Source of the DNA: Oscillospiraceae bacterium | GTDB lineage: Bacteria > Bacillota > Clostridia > Oscillospirales > Ruminococcaceae | NCBI GenBank assembly: GCA_017521825.1 | Contig: JAFXBK010000086.1 | Location: forward strand, 1 to 55,022 | DNA: 55,022 nucleotides | Direction: 5' to 3' | Shown: in pieces, positions 33,101 through 39,543 of the stretch | Layout of the letters: every line of letters begins with the position of its first letter | How positions within the stretch are numbered: position 1 is the first letter of the stretch | Program-made: the position numbers and the translations under genes | The notes under the pieces: model-generated | Databases searched by the model: none | Told to the model about the DNA's origin: nothing | What the model saw: only the letters and a program-made list of their open reading frames with translations

Positions 33101-34270
33101 GGCGGTTTTGAATTTTGCTTTTCCGGAAACTGCCGCCATAAGGGAAACGGAATTTTCATAAAGTTTCGGATATGCGGAAGCAACACAGCGCGCAATATGC
33201 ACCGCTCTTTTTCCCGCGGCGGCAATAAGTTCTTCCCTTGTTTCCGCGGTAACGTGTTCTGTCCAGATGTTATCGCCCATGCAAACCGCAATGTTTGCGC
33301 CGTCGTTGTTTTTGGAAGGGTCGGTGGTAATGGCGATTCCGATATTCGAACCGTAGGTTTTGCAAACTTCGCCTGCAAGAACGGCCGCGGTCCAGATGCT
33401 GTTTGTGCCGTGGCGTTTAAGAAGTTTTTCCGGAATATCGTATCTGGAAATTCCCTGGGAAGTTCCAAGATAGTTTCCTACATATTCTTCAACAAACGCC
33501 GCGGAAGTAATTTCGCTCCGCTGGATTCCTTCAACGGCAATCGCCGCTTTAAGGTCTTTTCTGGAAAGTTCCTGGCCAAAAGCCTGGCCAACGTTTTCTG
33601 CGCCAACCGCATAAACGGCCGAACCAAGGGCGGAAACAACCTCTTTAAGAGCGGAATTTACTTTTGCAAAAGCTTCTTTTCTGTCGGTTCCTTTTCCGTA
33701 AATTCTTACAGCAATTTCGCCTTCGTCCTCAAAAACGCGGACAAAGGTTCCTTCGGTTTCCGCCGCCGCAACAAGTTCTTCTGTTTCGGTTTTGGAAATT
33801 CCGAATGCGCGAAGGGTTTTAATTGCATAAGCTCCGCCCACAAAATCCACAAGATAAGGGAAAACTCTGTAACAGAGCATGAACTGAAGGGTTTCCGCTT
33901 CGCCCGGAACCATGATTATGCACTGGTTCCCCTGGGAAACTGCACATCCGCTGGGTTTTCCCGCTTTGTTGCGGAAAATTTCCGCGCCTTCGGGAAAAAT
34001 TTCGCCATCTTTCTGGACGCTTGAAAAACCGATTGCGGAAGAAACGGCGGAAACGGTCATGTTGTTTTCCTTTTCTCCCATTCCGCCGATTACCATAATA
34101 ACGTTGTAATCGCCGAGAGATTCCGCAACGGCCTTATGGATTGCGGCGCGCTCCGCATCGATTCGTTTTCCTTTTATTCCCGTGATCCCGAGCATCTCGA
34201 ATTCTTTTTGAACAAGCTGAGCCACGTTATCCTGTTTTACGTTGCTCAAAAGAATTATCTGCGATTGCAA
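30194..34270 (-). CDS. pseudoCinA - class B sortase - four Ig-like - SpoIID fusion
   Basis: A 1358-residue trans-envelope protein. Residues 4-150 match the MoCF domain of CinA, but GGLGPTKDD reads GGMGEKENN. Residues 160-345 follow the CinA KH and amidohydrolase regions, without the ESCTGG catalytic text. One membrane helix (about 416-436) follows. Residues 470-670 are a class B sortase with H551 (YGHN), C651 (LSTCSY) and R659 (DAR) intact. Four Ig-like domains occupy about 721-797, 803-875, 879-957 and 961-1037, then an Asn/Ser/Glu repeat linker (1041-1090). Residues 1105-1355 are a SpoIID domain with E1129 and RGYGHGVGMSAVGS. TTG start with AAAGGAG. It is the last gene of a unit with thiI. 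Confidence 0.9.
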   Translation of the reverse strand: MQSQIILLSNVKQDNVAQLVQKEFEMLGITGIKGKRIDAERAAIHKAVAESLGDYNVIMVIGGMGEKENNMTVSAVSSAIGFSSVQKDGEIFPEGAEIFRNKAGKPSGCAVSQGNQCIIMVPGEAETLQFMLCYRVFPYLVDFVGGAYAIKTLRAFGISKTETEELVAAAETEGTFVRVFEDEGEIAVRIYGKGTDRKEAFAKVNSALKEVVSALGSAVYAVGAENVGQAFGQELSRKDLKAAIAVEGIQRSEITSAAFVEEYVGNYLGTSQGISRYDIPEKLLKRHGTNSIWTAAVLAGEVCKTYGSNIGIAITTDPSKNNDGANIAVCMGDNIWTEHVTAETREELIAAAGKRAVHIARCVASAYPKLYENSVSLMAAVSGKAKFKTAVSKVNQKWYSRFVPMKGDSKSELIRKSVFILCVLVFLGCMGYLSTKLFDSVKHRDLAANLQQIVENQEYDEEEVKEWGYNPKLYGLYKENPDTAGFIKIDDTNVNFVVVQTAVANEKGQNGQYYLRKDFYGNYSMYGTPFVDYRCNTDPEEQSRNIIVYGHNVYNDGQMFSDLLKYRKLSFYKEHPAVHFDTLYGDFDWLVVGVILTNAYEKDGPVWDYNNFINGDEAKTKEFLNQVAKRTMIVTGVDYNTSDHFLTLSTCSYDFTDARVVIIARQVREGEDVSAIDTSKAYYNSNPLMPDKWYQAISEAQQSESDASFGDAEQIGGNIDEIELVSLPDKREYKVGERISLDGFELLVYRTDSDEPEEVTSGFEASTLGPFNEPGEYEITVTYEGYTFSFTVTVVPAEAAPVEGIKIVKSPAYYYIGAKPNAGDFAINIKRTDGTLEENVTTGFTVYGDTSKVGKANFTVDYNGATDSVQVEIKPIASRIEITSLPAKLEYKAGEKLDATGLAIKVTKVDGTVEENVKTGFTVLPSNGSVLGTAGDIKIVVNYGGAETSFIVKVVPAEVKASSIAIASKPSKTTYNVGDSLDTTGLSIEVTKTDGSKEVITSGFSVSPSGGTALNTAGDITVTVTYEGFTATFTVKVNEVINLPSNSESESNSESNSESNSESNSGSSSDVPPNSESVPESSDPVSAGNMGVSYSGKSKYYEQSLKDKVKINGKTMSVYDAVCQIVAYEAGQGQPEEHVKAQTVATYTYLMNGKGNISAGLSTAKLDSRTERLVAEVIGYAVLDDKSNNFILATYFSESCGETANAEWVWGYANRNLLSVSSPVDGKTPKTFRITSTSFKDKVESKTGISLSGDPENWIEVYSYWGSSDYVNQVKLGGTKYSARKLRENVLGGSSLRSTAFDVEYDSAKDQFVFTMRGYGHGVGMSAVGSIAYAKKGYSWEDILLKYYSNCYIGYKEP

Positions 34271-34313
34271 GAAACCACTCCTTTCAAAAGTTTTTCATTA
34301 ATCATATCAAATC

Positions 34314-35492
34314 TCATTTCTTCGGAAAAAATCTGAGGCGCTGGTGTTTTATTTCACATCTGTTAACAAGTTCTTCGATATCAAGAGCTTTTTCCGCTTC
34401 CTCGATCATTTCAAGAGTAGGGCGGGTTTTTGGATGTTTAGGAGTAAACACTGTGCAGCAATCCTCGTAAGGAAGGATGGAAGTTTCGAAAGTTCCGATT
34501 TTTTCGGAAATTTCGACAATTTCCTGTTTATCCATTCCGATAAGCGGACGGAAAACCGGAAGGGTTGAAACTGCGTCGGTGCAGCCAATTGCAGGCATGG
34601 TCTGGCTTGCAACCTGTGCAAGGCTTTCGCCGGTGATAATTGCGCCGCATTCTTCCTTTTCAGCAAGGCGGAGCGCAACACGCATCATAAAACGACGCAT
34701 AATTACTGTAAAAAGTTCTTCGGGGCATTTATTTTTGATTTCTTCCTGGATTTCGGTAAATCCGGCGGAGAAAAGATCAACTATTCCGCAATAGTCACAA
34801 AGTTTCTGGGCAAGGGTCTGAACTTTGAGCCATGCTCTTTCGCCGGTATATGGCGGCGACTGGAAATGGAGCGCACAGATTTCGACCCCGCGTTTTGCAA
34901 GCATATATCCCGCAACGGGGCTGTCGATTCCTCCGGAAAGAAGAAGAAGTCCCCTTCCGCTGGTGCCGATGGGCATTCCGCCCGCGCCCGGAAGCTGTTT
35001 TCCGTGGATATAGGCATATTTTTCGCGGATTTCAACCATTACGATAATATCCGGATTCTGTACGTTTACGCGAAGGTGGTGGAATTTTGAAAGAAGAACG
35101 GCACCCATTTCCCTTGCAATTTCCGGTGACTGCATCGGGAAACTTTTGTCGCTTCGCTTTGCCTCCACCTTAAAAGTTTTAAGATAAGGAAGGGTATCCG
35201 CAAGGTAAACCTTCGCTTTTTCAACAATATCTTCCCAGTTTTTTTCTGCAACGCAGGCTCTGGTCAGCGCAACGATTCCAAAAACCTTCTGAAGGCGTTC
35301 AACCGCTTCGTCAAGGTCGATATCATCGTCCTGGGGTTCAATATAAATTGTTGACTGGGATTTCCAGCATTTAAATTTTCCAAGGCTTTCAAGGCGGCGC
35401 TTACAGTTTTTAACAAGTCTGTCCTCAAAGCCGGAGCGGTTAAGACCTTTTAAGGCAATTTCGCCGCATTTAATAAGTATAATTTCTTTCAT
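34314..35492 (-). CDS. thiI: tRNA 4-thiouridine synthetase ThiI
   Basis: Thiolates U8 of tRNA and may supply sulfur for thiamine (392 residues). Order: ferredoxin-like and THUMP domains (about 1-165), then the PP-loop ATPase with SGGIDS (186-191). The C-terminal rhodanese domain of the E. coli enzyme is absent, as in Bacillus and Clostridia, so sulfur is expected from a dedicated desulfurase, which is encoded 13 bp upstream. AAGAGGTTC precedes the ATG. Confidence 0.96.
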   Translation of the reverse strand: MKEIILIKCGEIALKGLNRSGFEDRLVKNCKRRLESLGKFKCWKSQSTIYIEPQDDDIDLDEAVERLQKVFGIVALTRACVAEKNWEDIVEKAKVYLADTLPYLKTFKVEAKRSDKSFPMQSPEIAREMGAVLLSKFHHLRVNVQNPDIIVMVEIREKYAYIHGKQLPGAGGMPIGTSGRGLLLLSGGIDSPVAGYMLAKRGVEICALHFQSPPYTGERAWLKVQTLAQKLCDYCGIVDLFSAGFTEIQEEIKNKCPEELFTVIMRRFMMRVALRLAEKEECGAIITGESLAQVASQTMPAIGCTDAVSTLPVFRPLIGMDKQEIVEISEKIGTFETSILPYEDCCTVFTPKHPKTRPTLEMIEEAEKALDIEELVNRCEIKHQRLRFFPKK

Positions 35493-35505
35493 TTATGAAC
35501 CTCTT

Positions 35506-36639
35506 TTATCTGCAAAGTGTGCTTATTGCGTCGGAAAGCGCCGCAACAAGCTCGTCAATATCTTCTTTTTCGGTTTCTCTTCCGAAGCTGATTCGGATTG
35601 CGCTGTCTATTCTTGCGCTGTCATAACCCATTGCGGCAAGAACGTGGCTTTTTGCGCCGAGGGCGCATGCAGAACCGCTTGAAACGTAGATTCCGCGGTT
35701 TTCAAGAAAATGGAGCATAATTTCGCTTCGGATCCCCAGCGCGGAGATATTCACAATGTTGGGAATGGCGTTATCTTTTGAATTGAGCACAATTCCGTCA
35801 ATGTTTTTTATGGATTCTTTAAGATATTTTTCGAGCATGCTCATTTTTTCCTTGCGCGTGCTCATGGATGCCGTTTCAATCTCAACCGCTTTTCCGAAGG
35901 CAGCAATAAGCGGCATTGCCTGGGTTCCCGGGCGAAGCTGTTTTTCCTGTTCGCCGCCAAAATGGTTTGGAAGAACCCTTGCGCCTTTTTTTATCCAAAG
36001 GGCTCCGGTTCCTTTCGGTCCGCCGATTTTGTGGGCGGTAACGGTTACCATATCCACCCCGGATTTTTCCGCTTTGAACGGAACTTTGCAAAAGCCCTGA
36101 ACAGCGTCGGTGTGGAAAAGAACCTCCGGATTTTTCCGCTTTGCGGCGGCACAGATTTCCTTTATCGGATTTATCGCACCGATTTCGTTGTTGACGAGCA
36201 TTACAGAAACCAGAACGGTTTTTTCGTCAACCGCCTCGAAAACAGAAAGCGGGGTGATAATTCCGTTTTCGTCCGGCATAAGCCAGGTTACGGAAAAGCC
36301 CATGGCTTCCAGCTGTTTTGCGCTTTTTATTACAGAATCGTGTTCATAGGCGGAAACAACAACTTTGTTTCCCCTGCGTTTTTTCGCAAGGGCACCGCCG
36401 ATTACCGCAAGGTTGTTTGCTTCGGTTCCGCCGGAAGTAAAATAAAGTCCTTCCGGGTTTGCGCCGATGGCGCCGGCAACAAGCGTTCTTGCTTCTTCAA
36501 GAACCTTTTCCGCTTCCACCCCTTTCATATGAAGGGATGAAGGGTTTCCATATATTTCCGTCATAACTTTGAAAGCGGTTTCGGCGGCCTCGGTATAAAC
36601 TTTTGTGGTCGCGCTGTTATCAAGATAAATCTCTTTCAA
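35506..36639 (-). CDS. cysteine desulfurase (NifS/IscS family)
   Basis: Pyridoxal-phosphate enzyme releasing sulfur from cysteine (377 residues). H100 (SAYEH), K204 in TAHKIGGPKG (Schiff base) and the persulfide cysteine C325 in SSGSACALGAKS are present. The TTG at 36639 has GGAGG close upstream; the longer in-frame start at 36660 contains that site. The gene pairs with thiI, so its main role is probably tRNA thiolation (NifZ-like in Bacillus naming). Confidence 0.95.
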   Translation of the reverse strand: MKEIYLDNSATTKVYTEAAETAFKVMTEIYGNPSSLHMKGVEAEKVLEEARTLVAGAIGANPEGLYFTSGGTEANNLAVIGGALAKKRRGNKVVVSAYEHDSVIKSAKQLEAMGFSVTWLMPDENGIITPLSVFEAVDEKTVLVSVMLVNNEIGAINPIKEICAAAKRKNPEVLFHTDAVQGFCKVPFKAEKSGVDMVTVTAHKIGGPKGTGALWIKKGARVLPNHFGGEQEKQLRPGTQAMPLIAAFGKAVEIETASMSTRKEKMSMLEKYLKESIKNIDGIVLNSKDNAIPNIVNISALGIRSEIMLHFLENRGIYVSSGSACALGAKSHVLAAMGYDSARIDSAIRISFGRETEKEDIDELVAALSDAISTLCR

Positions 36640-36681
36640 AATTCCGCCTCCAATGAACATAATTCTCCATTATTCAGAGTT

Positions 36682-36710
36682 ATTATACACAAAAATATAT
36701 TATTTTTCAA
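36682..36710 (-). promoter_or_regulatory. promoter of the desulfurase-thiI-fusion operon
   Basis: Minus-strand TTGAAA (36710-36705), 17-bp spacer, TATAAT (36687-36682). Confidence 0.7.
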
Positions 36711-36778
36711 TATTTATAAGCTATAATTAATATATTATTTATATTTATATAGTGATTTTTTTAGGCCGATTTGTTGCA

Positions 36779-36812
36779 TAAAATAAAAAATGGCAGGAAT
36801 TTCTTCCTGCCG
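36779..36812 (-). terminator. terminator of the YczE-like gene
   Basis: Minus-strand GGCAGGAAGAAATTCCTGCC followed by ATTTTTTATTTT. Confidence 0.85.
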
Positions 36813-36816
36813 TTGC

Positions 36817-37503
36817 TTATTCTTCGTTTTTAAGGATTATTTTTGCGGTGGTAAGGATATCCTCGTGAACAACGTTTCTTGGTTCAAAGCGGCAAAGTTT
36901 AAAAGTCCAGTCCATTACCATTCCAAGCCCGAAAACGGAAAGAACCGTTCCGATTCCTATGGTTGCGCCCATTGCCCAGGAAATTGTAAGAACAACGGCG
37001 CTTATAATATTATTTACCGTTCCGATGGAAATTTTTTTGCAGCGTTTTCCCACAGCAACGGTAAAAGCATCGCGCGGTCCGCAGCTTAAACCGGTTATCA
37101 TATACATATATTGGCCTATGCTGAGGATGAAAAGGCTTATCATAAAAACAACGATCTTTACAACAAGAGATTCCATTTCCGGAACCGGATCGAGCCAGCT
37201 GAAAAAATCGCAGCCAAGACCGACGCAAACAGCATCGATAATTGTTCCCATTCCAATGGGTTCTTTCATCAAAAGGTCGATAAGAACTATCGAAAGGCCG
37301 ATGGTTATGCTTGCCGTTCCGTAAGTTATGGGAAAAACTATCGAAAAACCCTGGTTAAGGGCGTTCCAGGAAGGAAAACCGATATCCGCTTCGATCTGAA
37401 GATAGATTCCGAAACCTATAAAAAACATTGTGAACGCCGACCAAAGCATTTTTACAATTCTGTTATATCTTGGCGGAAGATTTTTCCAAAGTTTTTCAAT
37501 CAA
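36817..37503 (-). CDS. YczE/YitT-type integral membrane protein
   Basis: A 228-residue membrane protein with five or six helices. Conserved text of the YczE/YyaS group: FFIGFGIYLQIEADIGFPSWNALNQG, GMGTIIDAVCVGLGCDFF and TGLSCGPRDAFTVAVGKR. Function is not established; some relatives sit with transporters. The TTG at 37503 has AAAGAGGTAA upstream. The much longer in-frame reading to 37884 runs through the tRNA-associated hairpins and is rejected. Confidence 0.82.
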   Translation of the reverse strand: MIEKLWKNLPPRYNRIVKMLWSAFTMFFIGFGIYLQIEADIGFPSWNALNQGFSIVFPITYGTASITIGLSIVLIDLLMKEPIGMGTIIDAVCVGLGCDFFSWLDPVPEMESLVVKIVVFMISLFILSIGQYMYMITGLSCGPRDAFTVAVGKRCKKISIGTVNNIISAVVLTISWAMGATIGIGTVLSVFGLGMVMDWTFKLCRFEPRNVVHEDILTTAKIILKNEE

Positions 37504-37680
37504 GCTTATTACCTCTTTTTCAGTAAAACAATAGAAAAATAATAGCACTTTTCGTCCCCCGTGTAAAGGCTTCGTTTTATCGCTGTGGTTAGAGTTCGTT
37601 TCCAATTTGTTTTTTCTCTTCGGAAGGAAAGGAAAGTTTGAAGGGGAAACCATCAGGGTTTCCCCTTCATTTAAACCAAT

Positions 37681-37729
37681 GCACCAAACAAAAAAAGGAC
37701 ACCTCTCGGTGTCCTTTTTTGTTTGGTGC
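37681..37729 (-). terminator. long-stem terminator after the duplicated tRNA 3' end
   Basis: GGACACC, TCTC loop, GGTGTCC, extended by A/T runs and by GCACCAAAC/GTTTGGTGC, so the stem includes the copied CCA and discriminator base. Confidence 0.75.
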
Positions 37730-37746
37730 GCTGCAAGGGACTCGAA
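37724..37746 (-). repeat. duplicate of the tRNA-Arg 3' end
   Basis: The 23 bases from the T-loop to CCA (plus strand TGGTGCGCTGCAAGGGACTC, then GAA) are identical to those of the real tRNA at 37918-37940. The rest of the tRNA is missing from this copy. Direct repeats of a tRNA 3' end are typical of att sites. Confidence 0.85.
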
Positions 37747-37882
37747 TAAGCTTTTGCTTCGCAAAAGCTTACTGATTTGCTCGAATACTCGCAAATCTCT
37801 CCGGCTAAAAACGACCCACCGGGTCGTTTTCTTAACGCCGTCGTCCCATTCGGTGGTTCGAGTCCCCTTTTCAATGTAAAAC

Positions 37883-37916
37883 AAAAAAGCGACAGACTTT
37901 TGTCTGTCGCTTTTTT
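37883..37916 (-). terminator. terminator of tRNA-Arg
   Basis: GCGACAGAC/GTCTGTCGC hairpin flanked by A6 and T6, starting two bases after the CCA. Confidence 0.9.
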
Positions 37917-37917
37917 A

Positions 37918-37994
37918 TGGTGCGCTGCAAGGGACTCGAACCCCTGGCCTACTGATTCGTAGTCAGTCACTCTATCCAACTGAGCTAGCAACGC
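37918..37994 (-). tRNA. tRNA-Arg (anticodon ACG)
   Basis: Reads on the minus strand from GCGTTGC to GCAGCGC plus ACCA (77 nt, CCA encoded). Acceptor stem GCGUUGC/GCAGCGC, D arm GCUCAGUUGGAUAGAGU, anticodon loop with ACG in the stem CUGACU/AAUCAGU, T arm AGGGG-UUCGAGU-CCCUU. A is expected to be edited to inosine, reading CGU, CGC and CGA. Confidence 0.97.
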
Positions 37995-38019
37995 AAATGC
38001 GGTTTTCAACGCGTGTTAT

Positions 38020-38048
38020 ATAATACCACACAAAACCGCTGATGTCAA
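38020..38048 (-). promoter_or_regulatory. promoter of tRNA-Arg
   Basis: Minus-strand TTGACA (38048-38043), 17-bp spacer, TATTAT (38025-38020), 26 bases before the tRNA. Confidence 0.75.
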
Positions 38049-38077
38049 GGATAATTTTGAATTTTTTTGTAATTTTA

Positions 38078-39352
38078 TCAGAAAAGGTTTCTTCTGAATT
38101 TGTTCCAACGGCGCTTTGCAAAAATAACGGAAACCGCCGCAACGCAGGAAAGAACCAGCCAAAGGGTCATAACGATTCCCCATCCGGCCGTATCAACAAG
38201 AGCACCGGTTATCCAGCTCATAAGAGCTGTGCTAAGACACGAAACCGCATTTAGCGTTCCGGTTATCATGGAAACCTTTCCCACATTGTGGAAATACATA
38301 GGCACCGTTCCGACAATGAACATATTCTGTCCGAGGGAACAGGCATAGGTTACGGAAAGGGCAAGAATGGATATAACCATCGAAAATCTTCCGAAAAGCG
38401 CAAGAACAGCAAGCGCTCCGGTCGAAACTATGAAAAGCATAAACGTAGCAGCAAGTTCGTCCCTTGTTTTCACAAAAAGCCTGTTTGCAAAATAGGGACC
38501 GAAAAGTCCGAAAACAGGAAGTAGCGTTCCCGTAAGGATAGAAACAACGGAACCCATATCGAACATATCGCTGATGAAAGTGGGAACCCAGGTTGACATA
38601 CAGTCCTTAAGGATTCCCTGAACACCGGAAGCCACCGCAAGAGTCATAAGTCCGGAAACCATAAGAAGTTTTATAAAATTGCTCGGGATTTCATCATGGG
38701 GAACGGCCTCGCCACTGTCGTCAATTCGAACGGGCATTTCCTCAATTTCGCCGTTCTTTTCCGTATCTTTTTCAATTTTGGTGGTTACGATTATCCAAAC
38801 AACCGCCGCCGCAAGGGTACAGACAGAACCGCAGACAAAAGACGCGCTCCAGCCCTTTGCGCTGATAAGCAGCGCGGAAAGAATATACGCAAAAAGCGTT
38901 CCGCCTGCCATTGTTGTTGCAAGGGCGGTACAGGCTTTCTGCCTTCTTGAAGTATGTACTCTATCGGAAACAATCCGGCAGATAGGCGCCCAAAGAAGCG
39001 CCTGGGAAAGTCCGTTTGCGCTCCAGAGAACGGTCATAACCGCAACCGGAGGCCCGAAGCTTATTGCGAAGTTTATAAGCGAAGAACAGGTAAGACCGGC
39101 AAAAACAAGATACCTTGGCGGAACCTTATCCCCAAGCCAGCCGCTGAGGAACTGGCCGAGGCCATAACAGATAAAAAATCCGGTGGTAACTGCGCCGGCT
39201 TCGGATTTAAGAAGAACTCCGGAATTTGTCATTTCCGCCATGGAAGCGGAAAAATTCAGCCTTCCGATATAGGAAAAGCTGTAAGCCATCCAGCAAACGG
39301 CAACAAAAAGGGCGGTCGTTCTGCCGCTTATGATTTTTTTCATATCCGACAT
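38078..39352 (-). CDS. MFS transporter, organophosphate:phosphate antiporter type
   Basis: Twelve-helix major facilitator protein of 424 residues. The layout and the early SYIGRLNFSASMAEM, GYGLGQFLSGWLGDKVPPR-like loop (YGLGQFLSGWLGDKVPPRY) and WSANGLSQALLWAPICRIVSD resemble GlpT/UhpT/UhpC carriers of the OPA family. A long acidic loop joins helices 6 and 7 (about 190-220). Substrate is probably a phosphorylated small molecule. The start follows AAAGGCGGG; an ATG three codons later is possible. Confidence 0.85.
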   Translation of the reverse strand: MSDMKKIISGRTTALFVAVCWMAYSFSYIGRLNFSASMAEMTNSGVLLKSEAGAVTTGFFICYGLGQFLSGWLGDKVPPRYLVFAGLTCSSLINFAISFGPPVAVMTVLWSANGLSQALLWAPICRIVSDRVHTSRRQKACTALATTMAGGTLFAYILSALLISAKGWSASFVCGSVCTLAAAVVWIIVTTKIEKDTEKNGEIEEMPVRIDDSGEAVPHDEIPSNFIKLLMVSGLMTLAVASGVQGILKDCMSTWVPTFISDMFDMGSVVSILTGTLLPVFGLFGPYFANRLFVKTRDELAATFMLFIVSTGALAVLALFGRFSMVISILALSVTYACSLGQNMFIVGTVPMYFHNVGKVSMITGTLNAVSCLSTALMSWITGALVDTAGWGIVMTLWLVLSCVAAVSVIFAKRRWNKFRRNLF

Positions 39353-39391
39353 CGCCCGCCTTTCCCCAAGAATATTTATTTTAATAAAATA

Positions 39392-39420
39392 ATTATATCA
39401 CTTTTACTGTTACTCTACAA
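39392..39420 (-). promoter_or_regulatory. promoter of the MFS gene
   Basis: Minus-strand TTGTAG (39420-39415), 17-bp spacer, TATAAT (39397-39392). Confidence 0.6.
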
Positions 39421-39493
39421 TATCACAAGGTTTCAAAAAAATTTGACGTTATTTTGCGGTTTTGCACAAAAATTTATTTTTCGGATAAAAAAC

Positions 39494-39528
39494 AAAAAAA
39501 GCCGCTGCGAAACGCAGCGGCTTTTTTA
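39494..39528 (-). terminator. terminator of the rpiR-baiN-cmk-ispH/S1 operon
   Basis: AAAAAAGCCGCTGCG, AAA loop, CGCAGCGGCTTTTTT. Confidence 0.92.
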
Positions 39529-39543
39529 TGTAATCGGTTATGA

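Larger units (their letters stand above)
37504..37917. other. hairpin-rich non-coding region downstream of tRNA-Arg
   Basis: No gene. From right to left: the tRNA terminator; a 135-bp structured stretch bounded by AAGGGACTCGAA (37735-37746) and TTCGAGTCCCCTT (37857-37869) and containing three internal hairpins; a second copy of the tRNA-Arg 3' end (37724-37746); a 22-bp-stem terminator (37681-37729); a further hairpin AAGGGGAAACC/GGGTTTCCCCTT (37641-37667); and the likely leader of the YczE-like gene. Confidence 0.75.

Noticed and set aside
37671-38009. An open frame across the tRNA-Arg and its hairpins
   Set aside because: It is the translation of a tRNA gene and terminators, a well-known source of false proteins.
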